Positions 7,424 through 15,405 of a stretch of 16,394 nucleotides of DNA are shown here, piece by piece; within the stretch, counting starts at the first letter, position 1, and each line of letters opens with the position of its first letter. Below the pieces are notes generated by a model. The model made no database searches. It was not told the DNA's origin and worked only from the letters and a program-made list of their open reading frames with translations. This DNA comes from CAZDUS01 sp964609375 (lineage in GTDB: Bacteria > Verrucomicrobiota > Kiritimatiellia > CAIKKV01 > CAITUY01), in assembly GCA_964609375.1 (NCBI GenBank), contig CAZSSA010000055.1:1-16394 (forward strand), in the 5' to 3' direction. A program made the translations under genes and the position numbers.

Positions 7424-8638
7424 ATGAAAAAGAAACCGACAAATCACGAACCCTTGGCGCGGACGTTGGCTATGGAGGCGGCGGCGCCATTGGTGAATGG
7501 CATGGATAAGCTGGGGCGCTTGTTCGGGTCCATGGTTAATCTGCCGGGGATAAGCAAGGGGCGGTCCGTGTCGGTTCCTGAGCGGCCGGGCGATACGCCG
7601 GGCATCGAGTCCATCGGGGAGGTCAATCGGCCGCCGCCGGAGGGACGGATCCGGGTCCGGTGTTTTGATTATGGGCCTGACCGGGTTGAGCAGCGGGAAG
7701 TTCCCGATCTGGCGGGGTTTCTCAAGGAGGGGCGGCCGGAATGGAGCCGGGTTCGGTGGATGAATGTGGATGGACTGGATCCATACACGGTGAACCTGTT
7801 GCGTGAACATTTCGGGTTTCATACCCTGGCGGCAGAGGATGTCCTGCGGGTTCCGCAACGGCCGAAAGTGGACATGTATGACCACTCCTTGTTCCTGGTC
7901 ATGAGGATGCTCCGGATGAGCGAGGAGCGCCTGTTGGATGAGCAGGTCAGTTGTTTCCTGTTTGATGATCTTGTTCTCACGTTTCAGGAAACGCAAGGCG
8001 ATGTCTGGGATCCGATCCGTCAACGGCTGCAGAAAGGAAACCATTCGCGGCTGCGGCTCAATGGCGCCTCCTATCTGCTTTATGCCCTGCTGGACTCGGT
8101 TGTTGATCACTGCTTCCCGATTCTGGAACGGTATGGCGACTTACTGGAAGGTGTGGAGAAGGATGTTTTTGAAAATCCGTCGGAGCGGGTGCATCAGAGG
8201 GTTCATACGTTGAAGCGCGAGTTGTCGTTGTTGCGGCGGGTGATATGGCCGATGCGGGAGGTGATTACCGACCTCCAGCGGGATGAAGCGGTTGGAATTT
8301 CGCCGACGGTGAAGTTGTATCTGCGCGACGTGTACGACCATACGGTTCAGATCATGGATATAGTGGAGACCCATCGCGAGATGTCGGCGGGGTTGAACGA
8401 GTTATACATGTCGGCGGTGTCCAACCGGATGAACGAGGTCATGAAGGTGTTGACCATCATGGCCAGTTTTTTCATACCGCTGACGTTTGTGGCGGGTATT
8501 TACGGGATGAACTTCGAGCACATTCCGGAATTGAGTTGGGAATACGGGTATGTGGCGTTCTGGGGTATCTGTGTGGTGTTGGCGGCGGGGATGGGGGTGT
8601 TTTTTTACCGGAAGGGCTGGCTGGGCCGACGGGAGTGA
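7424..8638 (+). CDS. corA: CorA-family Mg2+/Co2+ transporter
   Basis: This 404-residue protein is a CorA-type pentameric divalent-cation channel of the inner membrane. The cytoplasmic domain (about 75-335) includes PQRPKVDMYDHSLFLVMRML and the long stalk helix leading to the pore. The first membrane helix (about 341-360) ends in the signature GMN (361-363), followed by a short acidic loop. The second helix (about 375-396) ends in a basic tail (YRKGWLGRRE). Residues 1-70 are an extra N-terminal segment without the family pattern. The start is supported by AAGGGGAG 8 nt upstream of ATG 7424. The gene begins 14 bp after tonB and is probably the last gene of the B12-controlled unit. CorA proteins carry Mg2+ and often Co2+. 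Cobalt supply is suggested only by this context. Confidence 0.9.
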   Translation: MKKKPTNHEPLARTLAMEAAAPLVNGMDKLGRLFGSMVNLPGISKGRSVSVPERPGDTPGIESIGEVNRPPPEGRIRVRCFDYGPDRVEQREVPDLAGFLKEGRPEWSRVRWMNVDGLDPYTVNLLREHFGFHTLAAEDVLRVPQRPKVDMYDHSLFLVMRMLRMSEERLLDEQVSCFLFDDLVLTFQETQGDVWDPIRQRLQKGNHSRLRLNGASYLLYALLDSVVDHCFPILERYGDLLEGVEKDVFENPSERVHQRVHTLKRELSLLRRVIWPMREVITDLQRDEAVGISPTVKLYLRDVYDHTVQIMDIVETHREMSAGLNELYMSAVSNRMNEVMKVLTIMASFFIPLTFVAGIYGMNFEHIPELSWEYGYVAFWGICVVLAAGMGVFFYRKGWLGRRE

Positions 8639-8709
8639 GAGGATTTTTTCATGATGGTGCACCGTCAGGGGGTGTCATTGCGGAGTTTCGCCGTCTTGGT
8701 CCGGGCTGC

Positions 8710-10023
8710 CTACCGTTCCAAATAGTGTTTGCCATAGATGGCATCCTCCATACAGGCGATGAGTTCCTGTTGTTCCCACGGTTTGCCAAGCACCGGAACC
8801 CTGAACTCCTCAAGGATGGTCCGATGAGATCCGCTAATCTCAGCCCCTGTGATCATGATGACGGGTAAATACCGCAAGGCATGATCCGACTTGATCCGGG
8901 CGATAAGCTCCGCCCCGTCCATGCCTGGCATCATGGAGTCGACGATCAACAGATCAGGCTTGAATGTCGCCAGAAGCGCCAGGGCCTGCTCCGCGCTCCC
9001 GCAGGTGGTAACGTTGTAACCGCGGGACTCCAGGTGCCGTTCCAGCAGCATTTGCACGGTTCTGCTGTCATCAACGGCAAGAACGGCGGGCGGGGGTGCG
9101 AGCGGCAGACGGATTAGCGCCTGGGTGCCTTTGGGTCTGCCAGGCGGAGGACTGAGGATCTCAATCTCCCCTCCCATGCACTCGAGGATCTCCTTGCAGA
9201 GGGCGAGTCCCAGACCTGTGCCGCTGACAAACTCGCCGACCCTGTAGTATCGCTCGGTCAGCCGTGACAGGTGTTCCGGGGGCACCCCGATGCCGTCGTC
9301 CGTGACGCGCATCTCGATCCAGGCATCCTGGCGGATGCGGGCCACCTCAATATCCACATGCCCCTCATGCGGCGCATAATGAACCGCATTTTTAATCACG
9401 CTGACCATCACACGCTCCACCTTGAGCGGATCCGCATCCACGAATCCGGGCACCTCCCCGTCGGTGATAGACAGTGACACCCGCTTAGCCCCGGCCGGTG
9501 GGCGAAGGGCGCCGGCCGCCCGGCGGACCCAGGCGTGGAATGGCAATTTCATGTGGTGCAGCACGAGGGTCTGCGCATCAATCCGCCCCATGTCGAGAAT
9601 GGTGGCAACGGTCTCCTTGAGCCGCTCGCATTCCTGCGCCAGCATGACCAGATAGGGCTGGAGTTTTTCCGGGAGAGGCCCCAGGATGCCCTTCAGGAGA
9701 TTCGAGATTGCCACCGACATGGACGCCAGCGGCGTGCGCAGTTCGTGCGACACGTTGTCGATGAACTCCGACCGCATGTGCTCATAGGTTTCCAATCTCC
9801 GGGCTGTCGAGGTGAGTTCCTCGTTGGCTTTCATCAGTTCCCGCGTCCGCTCCTGCACCTTGTCTTCCGTTGCCTCCGGATGTTGCTGGAGTTCCGCCAG
9901 CGCTTCGGCAACATTCTTTACGAGGAGAACGGGAATGCCCGCCTGTTCGAGGACACGGCGACTTTCGAGCGCCTGGGCCGGGCTCTGCTCCACCATCAAG
10001 AGAATGGGTCGTTCGGATTGCAT
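8710..10023 (-). CDS. Cytoplasmic hybrid histidine kinase with C-terminal receiver
   Basis: From ATG 10023 the protein has 437 residues. Residues about 4-49 resemble the first half of a receiver domain (RPILLMVEQSPAQALESRRV...). That half stops before the phospho-acceptor aspartate and has no acidic pair. A short coiled coil follows (52-85), then a HisKA domain with SHELRTPL (H93) and a HATPase_c domain with KNAVHYAPHEG, DDGIGVPPEH and GTGLGLAL. A complete receiver follows from about 312 to the end, with D362 (LLIVDSMMPGMDG) as acceptor and K414 as the conserved lysine. No membrane segment or sensor domain is seen, so the input is unknown. It should autophosphorylate and pass phosphate to its own receiver or to another protein. 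A TTG start at 10044 (444 residues) is possible. Neither start has a clear ribosome site. The gene converges on corA with a 71-bp gap lacking an obvious terminator. Confidence 0.88.
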   Translation of the reverse strand: MQSERPILLMVEQSPAQALESRRVLEQAGIPVLLVKNVAEALAELQQHPEATEDKVQERTRELMKANEELTSTARRLETYEHMRSEFIDNVSHELRTPLASMSVAISNLLKGILGPLPEKLQPYLVMLAQECERLKETVATILDMGRIDAQTLVLHHMKLPFHAWVRRAAGALRPPAGAKRVSLSITDGEVPGFVDADPLKVERVMVSVIKNAVHYAPHEGHVDIEVARIRQDAWIEMRVTDDGIGVPPEHLSRLTERYYRVGEFVSGTGLGLALCKEILECMGGEIEILSPPPGRPKGTQALIRLPLAPPPAVLAVDDSRTVQMLLERHLESRGYNVTTCGSAEQALALLATFKPDLLIVDSMMPGMDGAELIARIKSDHALRYLPVIMITGAEISGSHRTILEEFRVPVLGKPWEQQELIACMEDAIYGKHYLER

Positions 10024-10157
10024 ATGGTCTACGCAAGGAACCAAACTTGACTGAGGTTAATTGTGGCACAATGACATGCTGGAGACCACTTATTTCCAAC
10101 AAGGGTCATGGACGAGCGCCGCTCCGGTCATGGGTGTTTGCCCCGTTGCCGTATTAT

Positions 10158-10232
10158 CGGTAGGGCGGGACTGCCAGGCCCGCCGTCTTTGCATTACAAC
10201 CCGCGGCCCGCCAAGGCTGTCGGGCCCTACCG
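10158..10232. repeat. REP-like palindromic element
   Basis: CGGTAGGGC (10158-10166) and GCCCTACCG (10224-10232) are perfect 9-bp inverted repeats bounding 75 bp. Two hairpins lie at the two ends: GGCGGG/CCCGCC (10164-10169 with 10179-10184) and GGCCCG/CGGGCC (10205-10210 with 10221-10226). Two GC-rich hairpins inside an outer stem is the BIME/REP style of dispersed intergenic repeat. Only one copy lies in the window, so its repetitive nature is inferred. It fills much of the divergent region between the two kinase genes. No terminal duplication or transposase is evident. Confidence 0.5.
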
Positions 10233-10280
10233 TCAATTGCCAACACCCGGAGAGGTGCCCCATGGACGACGGCAACAAAA

Positions 10281-10297
10281 ATCAGGGTTTCCCTGAT
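10281..10297 (+). promoter_or_regulatory. Perfect palindrome upstream of the PAS kinase gene
   Basis: ATCAGGG (10281-10287) and CCCTGAT (10291-10297) form a perfect 7-bp inverted repeat around TTT, 48 bp before the GTG start. It could be an operator half-site pair or an mRNA hairpin. GATACT (10313-10318) downstream is a possible weak -10 element, but no good -35 is found. The rest of the 10045-10344 region, apart from the REP-like element, shows nothing I can name. Confidence 0.35.
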
Positions 10298-10344
10298 AGA
10301 CACCATGATCGAGGATACTTAAACTGCCTACAGATACAGGTGAT

Positions 10345-12120
10345 GTGGACCGCACCGATATGAGAGCGGAAGAAAATAACCAGCAGCAGGATCAGGACAA
10401 ACGAGGGGCCTCCACCCTTGGTGTGCTGGAGGCGGCCGTTGTCAATGGCGTTAGCCCGAAACTGCACGGCGCCGGGGTTACCGCGCCGGTGGCGTTGCGC
10501 CTGCTGATCAATCTGATGGATAGTATTCCCGACAGGATCTATTTCAAGGATCTGGAGAGCCGGTTTGTGCTTGTCAATAAAGCCAAGGTTGACTCGTGCA
10601 AGATGGCTGATTCGGCGGCTCTCAGCGGGAAAACGGATTTTGACTTCTTTTCCGAGGAGCATGCCCGCGCGGCGCTGGAGGACGAAAAGCAGGTCATCGC
10701 GACCGGGCAGCCTATCATCGGCAAGGAGGAGAAGGAAACCTGGCCGGATGGAAGGGTTACCTGGTGCAGTTCGACCAAGATGCCGCTCCACGATGAGGCC
10801 GGGCGGATCGTGGGCACGTTCGGCATCTCCCGTGATATTACCGAACGCTATCTGGCGCAGGAGGCCCTGCGGGAGAGCGATCAACGGTACCGGGAACTTT
10901 TATCGGCGATTCCAACCTACACCTACTCGGTGCAGTTCGAGGAAGGCAGGCCGATACATACCAATCACAGCTCGGGGTGTCAGGCGGTGACGGGTTATCT
11001 CCCGGCGGAATTCCAATCGAACCCTTTCCTGTGGATTGACATGGTGCATCCGGAAGACCGGCAGGCGGTGGTGAATTATATCGAGCAGATCATCTCCAGC
11101 GAACGGCTCTCGCCGATCGAACACCGGATCCTGAACAAGGATGGTACAACGCGCTGGGTCCGGAACACGATTGTCCAGCACCGGACCCATTCCGGCAGGG
11201 TGGATGGCTATGATGGTCTGGTCGAGGACATTACCGAACGCAAATCCGTGGAAGCGGAATTACAGAAGACCCTTGCGGAGTTGGAGCGGAGGGTATTGCA
11301 GCGGACCGCCGCCCTGATGCAGACCAATCTGGCCTTGCAGGATGAACTGGCCGAGCGTCAGCGGGCGGAAGAGCGGTTGCACGCGGCGATGGAGCGCCTG
11401 GATGTGCTCGACAAGGCCAAGATGCAGTTCGTCTCCAATTTTTCGCATGAGATTAAATTGCCGGTTGTCTCCTTGCGTTATGCCGTGGAGAATATGCTGA
11501 AAGGCATCACAGGGCCGCTGTCTGAACAACAGATAAAGTATGCGACCCTCATGAAAAGCGGGATTGAACGGATCCTCCATACCACGCAGGAAATTCTGGA
11601 TGTCGGAAGACTCGAGGCCAAAACGCTGGTGCTGCATTGCACCAGGGAGCCTGTCGCTGATTTTGTCCGCCGGGCCGTGGCGCTGTTGACCATTGATGCC
11701 GAAAAAAAGCCGGTGACGCTTTCCCTTTCCCTCGACGACGTCAGGGATACCATTGAATGGGATGTGGAAAAAATGGAACGGTCTCTTCATAATATTGTGG
11801 AAAATGCCATCAAGTATACACCGGCAGGCGGCACGGTGGAGGTGGCCTTGCGGAAGGATCCCGCCCGGCCGGACTTTCTGACGCTGACGGTTACCGATAA
11901 TGGCGCCGGGATTCGCCCGGAACATCAGTGCCATATCATGGAGCGTTACTACCGGATCAACGAATCAATCCCCGGCGTTGGGTTGGGACTTTCCATCTGC
12001 CGGGACATTGTGCGCCTTCACGGCGGCGAGATCTCCCTGAGCAGCCCTCCTCCGGGACGGGAGCGAGGCACCCAGGTTACCCTGAGTCTTCCAATCATGG
12101 CTCAGACGGACCCCGTCTGA
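10345..12120 (+). CDS. PAS-PAS sensor histidine kinase (soluble)
   Basis: This 591-residue kinase has two PAS domains, at about 52-170 (DSIPDRIYFKDLESRFVLVN ... GTFGISRDITER) and 180-300 (FLWIDMVHPEDR ... GLVEDITER). A coiled coil covers about 300-355. The HisKA domain (358-430) carries the H-box FSHEIKLPVVSL with H368. The HATPase_c domain (470-585) has NIVENAIKYTP (N487), DNGAGI and GVGLGLSICRD. There is no receiver and no membrane segment, so it should sense an intracellular cue and phosphorylate a separate regulator. EIKLP in place of the common ELRTP is a modest variation that keeps the phospho-histidine and proline. Its kinase core closely resembles that of the divergent hybrid kinase. 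The start is GTG 10345 with AGGTGA just upstream. ATG 10360 is an alternative. The 3' end overlaps cheB tail to tail by 26 bp. Confidence 0.88.
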   Translation: MDRTDMRAEENNQQQDQDKRGASTLGVLEAAVVNGVSPKLHGAGVTAPVALRLLINLMDSIPDRIYFKDLESRFVLVNKAKVDSCKMADSAALSGKTDFDFFSEEHARAALEDEKQVIATGQPIIGKEEKETWPDGRVTWCSSTKMPLHDEAGRIVGTFGISRDITERYLAQEALRESDQRYRELLSAIPTYTYSVQFEEGRPIHTNHSSGCQAVTGYLPAEFQSNPFLWIDMVHPEDRQAVVNYIEQIISSERLSPIEHRILNKDGTTRWVRNTIVQHRTHSGRVDGYDGLVEDITERKSVEAELQKTLAELERRVLQRTAALMQTNLALQDELAERQRAEERLHAAMERLDVLDKAKMQFVSNFSHEIKLPVVSLRYAVENMLKGITGPLSEQQIKYATLMKSGIERILHTTQEILDVGRLEAKTLVLHCTREPVADFVRRAVALLTIDAEKKPVTLSLSLDDVRDTIEWDVEKMERSLHNIVENAIKYTPAGGTVEVALRKDPARPDFLTLTVTDNGAGIRPEHQCHIMERYYRINESIPGVGLGLSICRDIVRLHGGEISLSSPPPGRERGTQVTLSLPIMAQTDPV

Positions 12121-13180
12121 GCCGCGGGCGGAGGGTTTCAACCTGGGGTTCCCGCGTTATCTGGACCAGGGCGGCCGCCATGGACGCAGGGGGAAGGATG
12201 TGGCTTGCCGCCCCCAGGCGGATGGCTTCACCCGGCATGCCGTGAACGACCGAACTCTCCTTGTCCTGAGCGAATGTGATTCCTCCGGTGTCCTTGATCA
12301 GTTTCAACTCAACGGCTCCATCCTTGCCCATCCCGCTCATGAGGATGCCAACGGCCGCCTGCCCGTAGGTTTCCGCCACCGAACGAAGAAGATAGGAGGC
12401 CGAGGGGCGCAGGAAATGTTCCGGCGGTGCGTGGCTCAGCAGGATTCTCCCGCCATCCGCAACGCCCATCTGCAGATCGTCCGGCGCCACGTAGACACGC
12501 CCCTTCCAGATGGGCTCGTGGTTTGTGGCAAGATAGACAGGCAGTGACGAAACGCTGTTAAGCCAATCCACCAACCCCCGGGCGAATCCATGGGCGATGT
12601 GCTGGACAATCAGGATAGGCACGGGGAAGTCGGCCGGCAGGGCTGCCAGCAGTTGCTGGATGGCTGCCGGGCCCCCGGTGGAAGCACCGATGGCGACAAT
12701 CTGCACCGGTTGCTTGAGGAGCGGCATGGCGGGGATCGGGACCGCCGGCGAAGGTGGACGTTTCGGCCAGCGCCGGATGACTTTCACTTCGGCCATCTGC
12801 TTAACCGTCGAGATGATCTCCGCCAAGGCTTTCGCGTAGTCCGGATGCCCTGGACTCGGTGGTTTTGGCAGGCATACCAGCGCTCCGGCTTCGAGCGCTT
12901 TGAAGGATGAGGCTTGATCTCGTGGCTCCCAGGTGGAACTGATAATGATAATGGGGACCGGTGTTGATTCCATGATACGGCGGGTGGCGTCGTAGCCGTC
13001 CATTTCGGGCATATGGATATCCATGGTGATGATATCCGGCTTCTGCCGCTCGACAAACGCCAGTGCTTCTTTCCCGTCGGATACCGTGCCGATGACCTGA
13101 ATTTCCGAGTCTGACTCCAGGATATGGGCCAGAAGGGTCTGGACGACACGGGAATCATCAACAATCAGGACACGAATCAT
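12095..13180 (-). CDS. cheB: CheB protein-glutamate methylesterase/deamidase response regulator
   Basis: This 361-residue CheB removes methyl groups from (and may deamidate) receptor glutamates to reset chemosensory signalling. The N-terminal receiver (1-125) has the acidic pair at D8-D9, acceptor D54 (IITMDIHMPEMDG) and the conserved lysine in CLPKP. After a proline-rich linker (138-155), the methylesterase domain spans about 158-345. It carries the full catalytic triad: S167 in GASTGG, H194 in VQHI and D287 in MSGMGKDG. The ATG at 13180 overlaps the cheA stop as ATGA. It has a strong ribosome site, AAGGAG (13187-13192), inside cheA. CheB is therefore translationally coupled to cheA. The C-terminal tail after about 345 is short and basic, and overlaps the convergent PAS kinase gene. 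In Wsp-type systems the corresponding protein is WspF. Confidence 0.95.
   Translation of the reverse strand: MIRVLIVDDSRVVQTLLAHILESDSEIQVIGTVSDGKEALAFVERQKPDIITMDIHMPEMDGYDATRRIMESTPVPIIIISSTWEPRDQASSFKALEAGALVCLPKPPSPGHPDYAKALAEIISTVKQMAEVKVIRRWPKRPPSPAVPIPAMPLLKQPVQIVAIGASTGGPAAIQQLLAALPADFPVPILIVQHIAHGFARGLVDWLNSVSSLPVYLATNHEPIWKGRVYVAPDDLQMGVADGGRILLSHAPPEHFLRPSASYLLRSVAETYGQAAVGILMSGMGKDGAVELKLIKDTGGITFAQDKESSVVHGMPGEAIRLGAASHILPPASMAAALVQITREPQVETLRPRLRRGPSEP
12099..12123. terminator. Hairpin across overlapping convergent gene ends, possible bidirectional terminator
   Basis: GGCTCAGACGG (12099-12109) and CCGTCTGAGCC (12113-12123) form a perfect 11-bp stem with a 3-nt ACC loop. It spans the stop codon of the PAS kinase (12118-12120) and lies within the last codons of cheB, whose stop is at 12095-12097. 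No T-tract follows in either direction, so it is not a canonical intrinsic terminator. Position and symmetry still suggest a shared 3'-end element for both transcripts. Confidence 0.5.
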
Positions 13181-15384
13181 AGCAGTCTCCTTATCACATC
13201 CAGCAGATTGCTCTGCTCAAAGCTGCTCTTGACAATATAGGCGTTGGCCCCCACCTCAATGCCGCGCTCACGATCTGCCCGGGATTCCAGCGAGGTAACC
13301 AGAACGACGGGTAATTCGGTGAGCGTGGCGTCATGCCGGATTCTGGCCGTCAGGTCCAATCCATTCATACGCGGCATCTGAATATCCGAGACGACGGCGT
13401 CAAAACGTCTTTCCTTGAGCGCCGTCCAGGCTTCGATTCCGTCAATCACGGTGTGAACTTCAAAGCCGGCCGAGACGAGGATATTCTTAAGCAGCATGCG
13501 GGAGGTGATGGAATCCTCGGCCACCAGGATGGATTTTTTTCCGGGTTTGATCCCGGGTTGCTGCTGTGCGACGGAGGGCGCCTCCACGGCGGACTTGAAC
13601 AGATCGGCAACATTCAGGACTGGGACAATCGTGCCCGAGCCGAGCACGGTGGCTCCGGCGATGTTCCTGACGCGGGTCAGCTGTTTGCCGAGCCCCTTGA
13701 GCAGGATTTCCTGTTCATGGAGCAGCCGGTCGACCACAAAGGCCATGCGCTGATGTCCGGCGGCCAGTACCATCACGGAGCAAAGCGGCCGGTTTTCCGT
13801 CGCCGTGTTGCCGGTATCCGGCATCCCAAGTGCTCTGCCCAGGCGCACCAGCGCCAGGGGGGCCCCATTGATCATGAGGGTTTCCCGGTTCTCCACGGTC
13901 CGGATCTCCTCCTTCCTGACCCGGCGCACGCGTTCGACATTCGCCATCGGGACGGCAAAACGGTGGCCGCCTTCCTCGACAAGCAATCCGTGAAAGGTGG
14001 CCAGCGTAAGGGGCAGACTGATCCGGAAGGTTGTGCCCCTGCCCGGAGTGGTGTTGACCGTGATCACGCCTCCCAGTTTATCGACCGCCTCCTGCACGAT
14101 GGCCATACCCAGGCCGCGTCCCGAGAGATCCGTGATCAGCTTGCTCGTCGAAACTCCGGATTGGAACATCAGCGCCAGGGATGAACGGTCATCGAGGCTC
14201 CCTGCCTCTTTTCCCGACAGCAAGCCGCGTTGAACGGCCGCCTCCCTCAGGCTTGCCGCCGTTATTCCGCCGCCGTCGTCGGCAACCAGAAGCTGGACCC
14301 GGTTTCCCTCGGCCGGCGAGATGGTTACGGAAATGGTGCCGAGAGGGGCCTTGCCGCGGGCCCTGCGCACGTCCGGTGCCTCGATCCCATGGTCGATGCC
14401 ATTGCGCAGGAGATGGATCAGGGGATCCTTCATCTGCTCCAGGATCCGTTTATCAATCTCGACATCGCCGCCGGTGAACATCAGGTCCACTTCCTTGTCC
14501 TGTTCGCGGGCAATATCGCGCACCATCTTGGGAAAGGTCTGGAGGAGGGTTGAAAAAGGCAACATGAGTACGGTTTTGGTGTTCTCCAGCAACTGATCGA
14601 CCAGAAGACCAGTTGCCCGGCGATCGCTGCGGAGTGCCGCCAGCAGACGGCGGAGCCGAGCCTCCACTTCGCCCATGCGGTCCATGTGCGCTTCAACCGG
14701 CCCGGGTGGTTCGGAGGGCGACCGCCGGATCCCAGGGCCCGCCTTCTCCCATTCCGCCTTCCAGACCTCGATGGCGGCAAGGGTATCCGCCAGCTCCGTC
14801 AGGCGCTGTTCGGCAGTGAGTTTGACGGAAATAAGCTCTTCTGCCTGCAACAGGATGGCATCAAGCCTGGCGGTCGCTATCCTGATCGTATCCAGTGATG
14901 CCGGCCTTGTCGGCAAGGGCGGAACATCGGCTCCCGGTTTACCCCCATCACCCTGTGAATGAGGGGAGGGCGAACCTCCTTTGCCGCGGGCGGCCAGACC
15001 CTCCAGTTGTTCAATCAGCGGCCTGACATCCGGTGCCGACGCCAAGGGGGGCAAGGCGAGCATGGCGGCCATGCTGTCCACGGCGTGTTGCAGAATATCA
15101 AAATCCTCCGCGCCTGCGGTCAGCCCTCCCTGCTTCATTGCCGCGAAGACACTTTCCATGGATTGACAGACAGCGCCGATGGCGGGCAGGTTCACAGAAC
15201 GCGCCGCCCCTTTCAGGCTGTGAGCGGCGCGATAGGCTGACTCCATGGCGGATAGAAGCGTCGCGGGATCCTTTGGTTTTTCCAGTCCGATCAGGCCCGC
15301 GGACAGGGTCTGGAGGTGTTCCCCGGCCTCGAGGGCGAACGCCTTCCGCAATGTTTCGAGAAAAGCCTGTTCAGAATCATTCAT
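13177..15384 (-). CDS. cheA: CheA-type histidine kinase with C-terminal receiver (hybrid CheA)
   Basis: This 735-residue kinase is the core of a chemosensory array. Domains in order are as follows. An Hpt (P1) domain at about 5-125 has phospho-acceptor H55 in YRAAHSLKGAARS. A Gly/Pro/Ser linker runs over 132-163. A dimerisation region covers about 164-280. A HATPase_c domain (about 285-458) has HLLRNGIDHG (N328), DDGGGI and GRGLGMAIV. A CheW-like P5 domain lies at about 462-600. A receiver (617-735) has acceptor D667 (VVSDIQMPRMNG) and K719. No CheY-binding P2 domain is seen between Hpt and the dimerisation region. A CheA with its own receiver and no P2 is typical of Wsp/Frz-like alternative pathways rather than classical flagellar chemotaxis. 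The start is ATG 15384, 21 bp after the MCP stop, with a modest GGGG ribosome site. Its end overlaps cheB by 4 bp. Confidence 0.94.
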   Translation of the reverse strand: MNDSEQAFLETLRKAFALEAGEHLQTLSAGLIGLEKPKDPATLLSAMESAYRAAHSLKGAARSVNLPAIGAVCQSMESVFAAMKQGGLTAGAEDFDILQHAVDSMAAMLALPPLASAPDVRPLIEQLEGLAARGKGGSPSPHSQGDGGKPGADVPPLPTRPASLDTIRIATARLDAILLQAEELISVKLTAEQRLTELADTLAAIEVWKAEWEKAGPGIRRSPSEPPGPVEAHMDRMGEVEARLRRLLAALRSDRRATGLLVDQLLENTKTVLMLPFSTLLQTFPKMVRDIAREQDKEVDLMFTGGDVEIDKRILEQMKDPLIHLLRNGIDHGIEAPDVRRARGKAPLGTISVTISPAEGNRVQLLVADDGGGITAASLREAAVQRGLLSGKEAGSLDDRSSLALMFQSGVSTSKLITDLSGRGLGMAIVQEAVDKLGGVITVNTTPGRGTTFRISLPLTLATFHGLLVEEGGHRFAVPMANVERVRRVRKEEIRTVENRETLMINGAPLALVRLGRALGMPDTGNTATENRPLCSVMVLAAGHQRMAFVVDRLLHEQEILLKGLGKQLTRVRNIAGATVLGSGTIVPVLNVADLFKSAVEAPSVAQQQPGIKPGKKSILVAEDSITSRMLLKNILVSAGFEVHTVIDGIEAWTALKERRFDAVVSDIQMPRMNGLDLTARIRHDATLTELPVVLVTSLESRADRERGIEVGANAYIVKSSFEQSNLLDVIRRLL

Positions 15385-15405
15385 GGTTACCCCACGCTCA
15401 CTCCC

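Noticed and set aside
8639..8709. TTTTTT run (8645-8650) after corA as a terminator.
   Set aside because: No convincing stem precedes the T-run on the plus strand, so I do not call a terminator for the B12 unit here.
10064..10080. TGGCAC...TGC resembling a sigma-54 promoter in front of the PAS kinase gene.
   Set aside because: The gap between the GG and GC elements is 11 nt instead of the strictly required 10, and it lies about 265 bp from the start codon with the REP-like element between.
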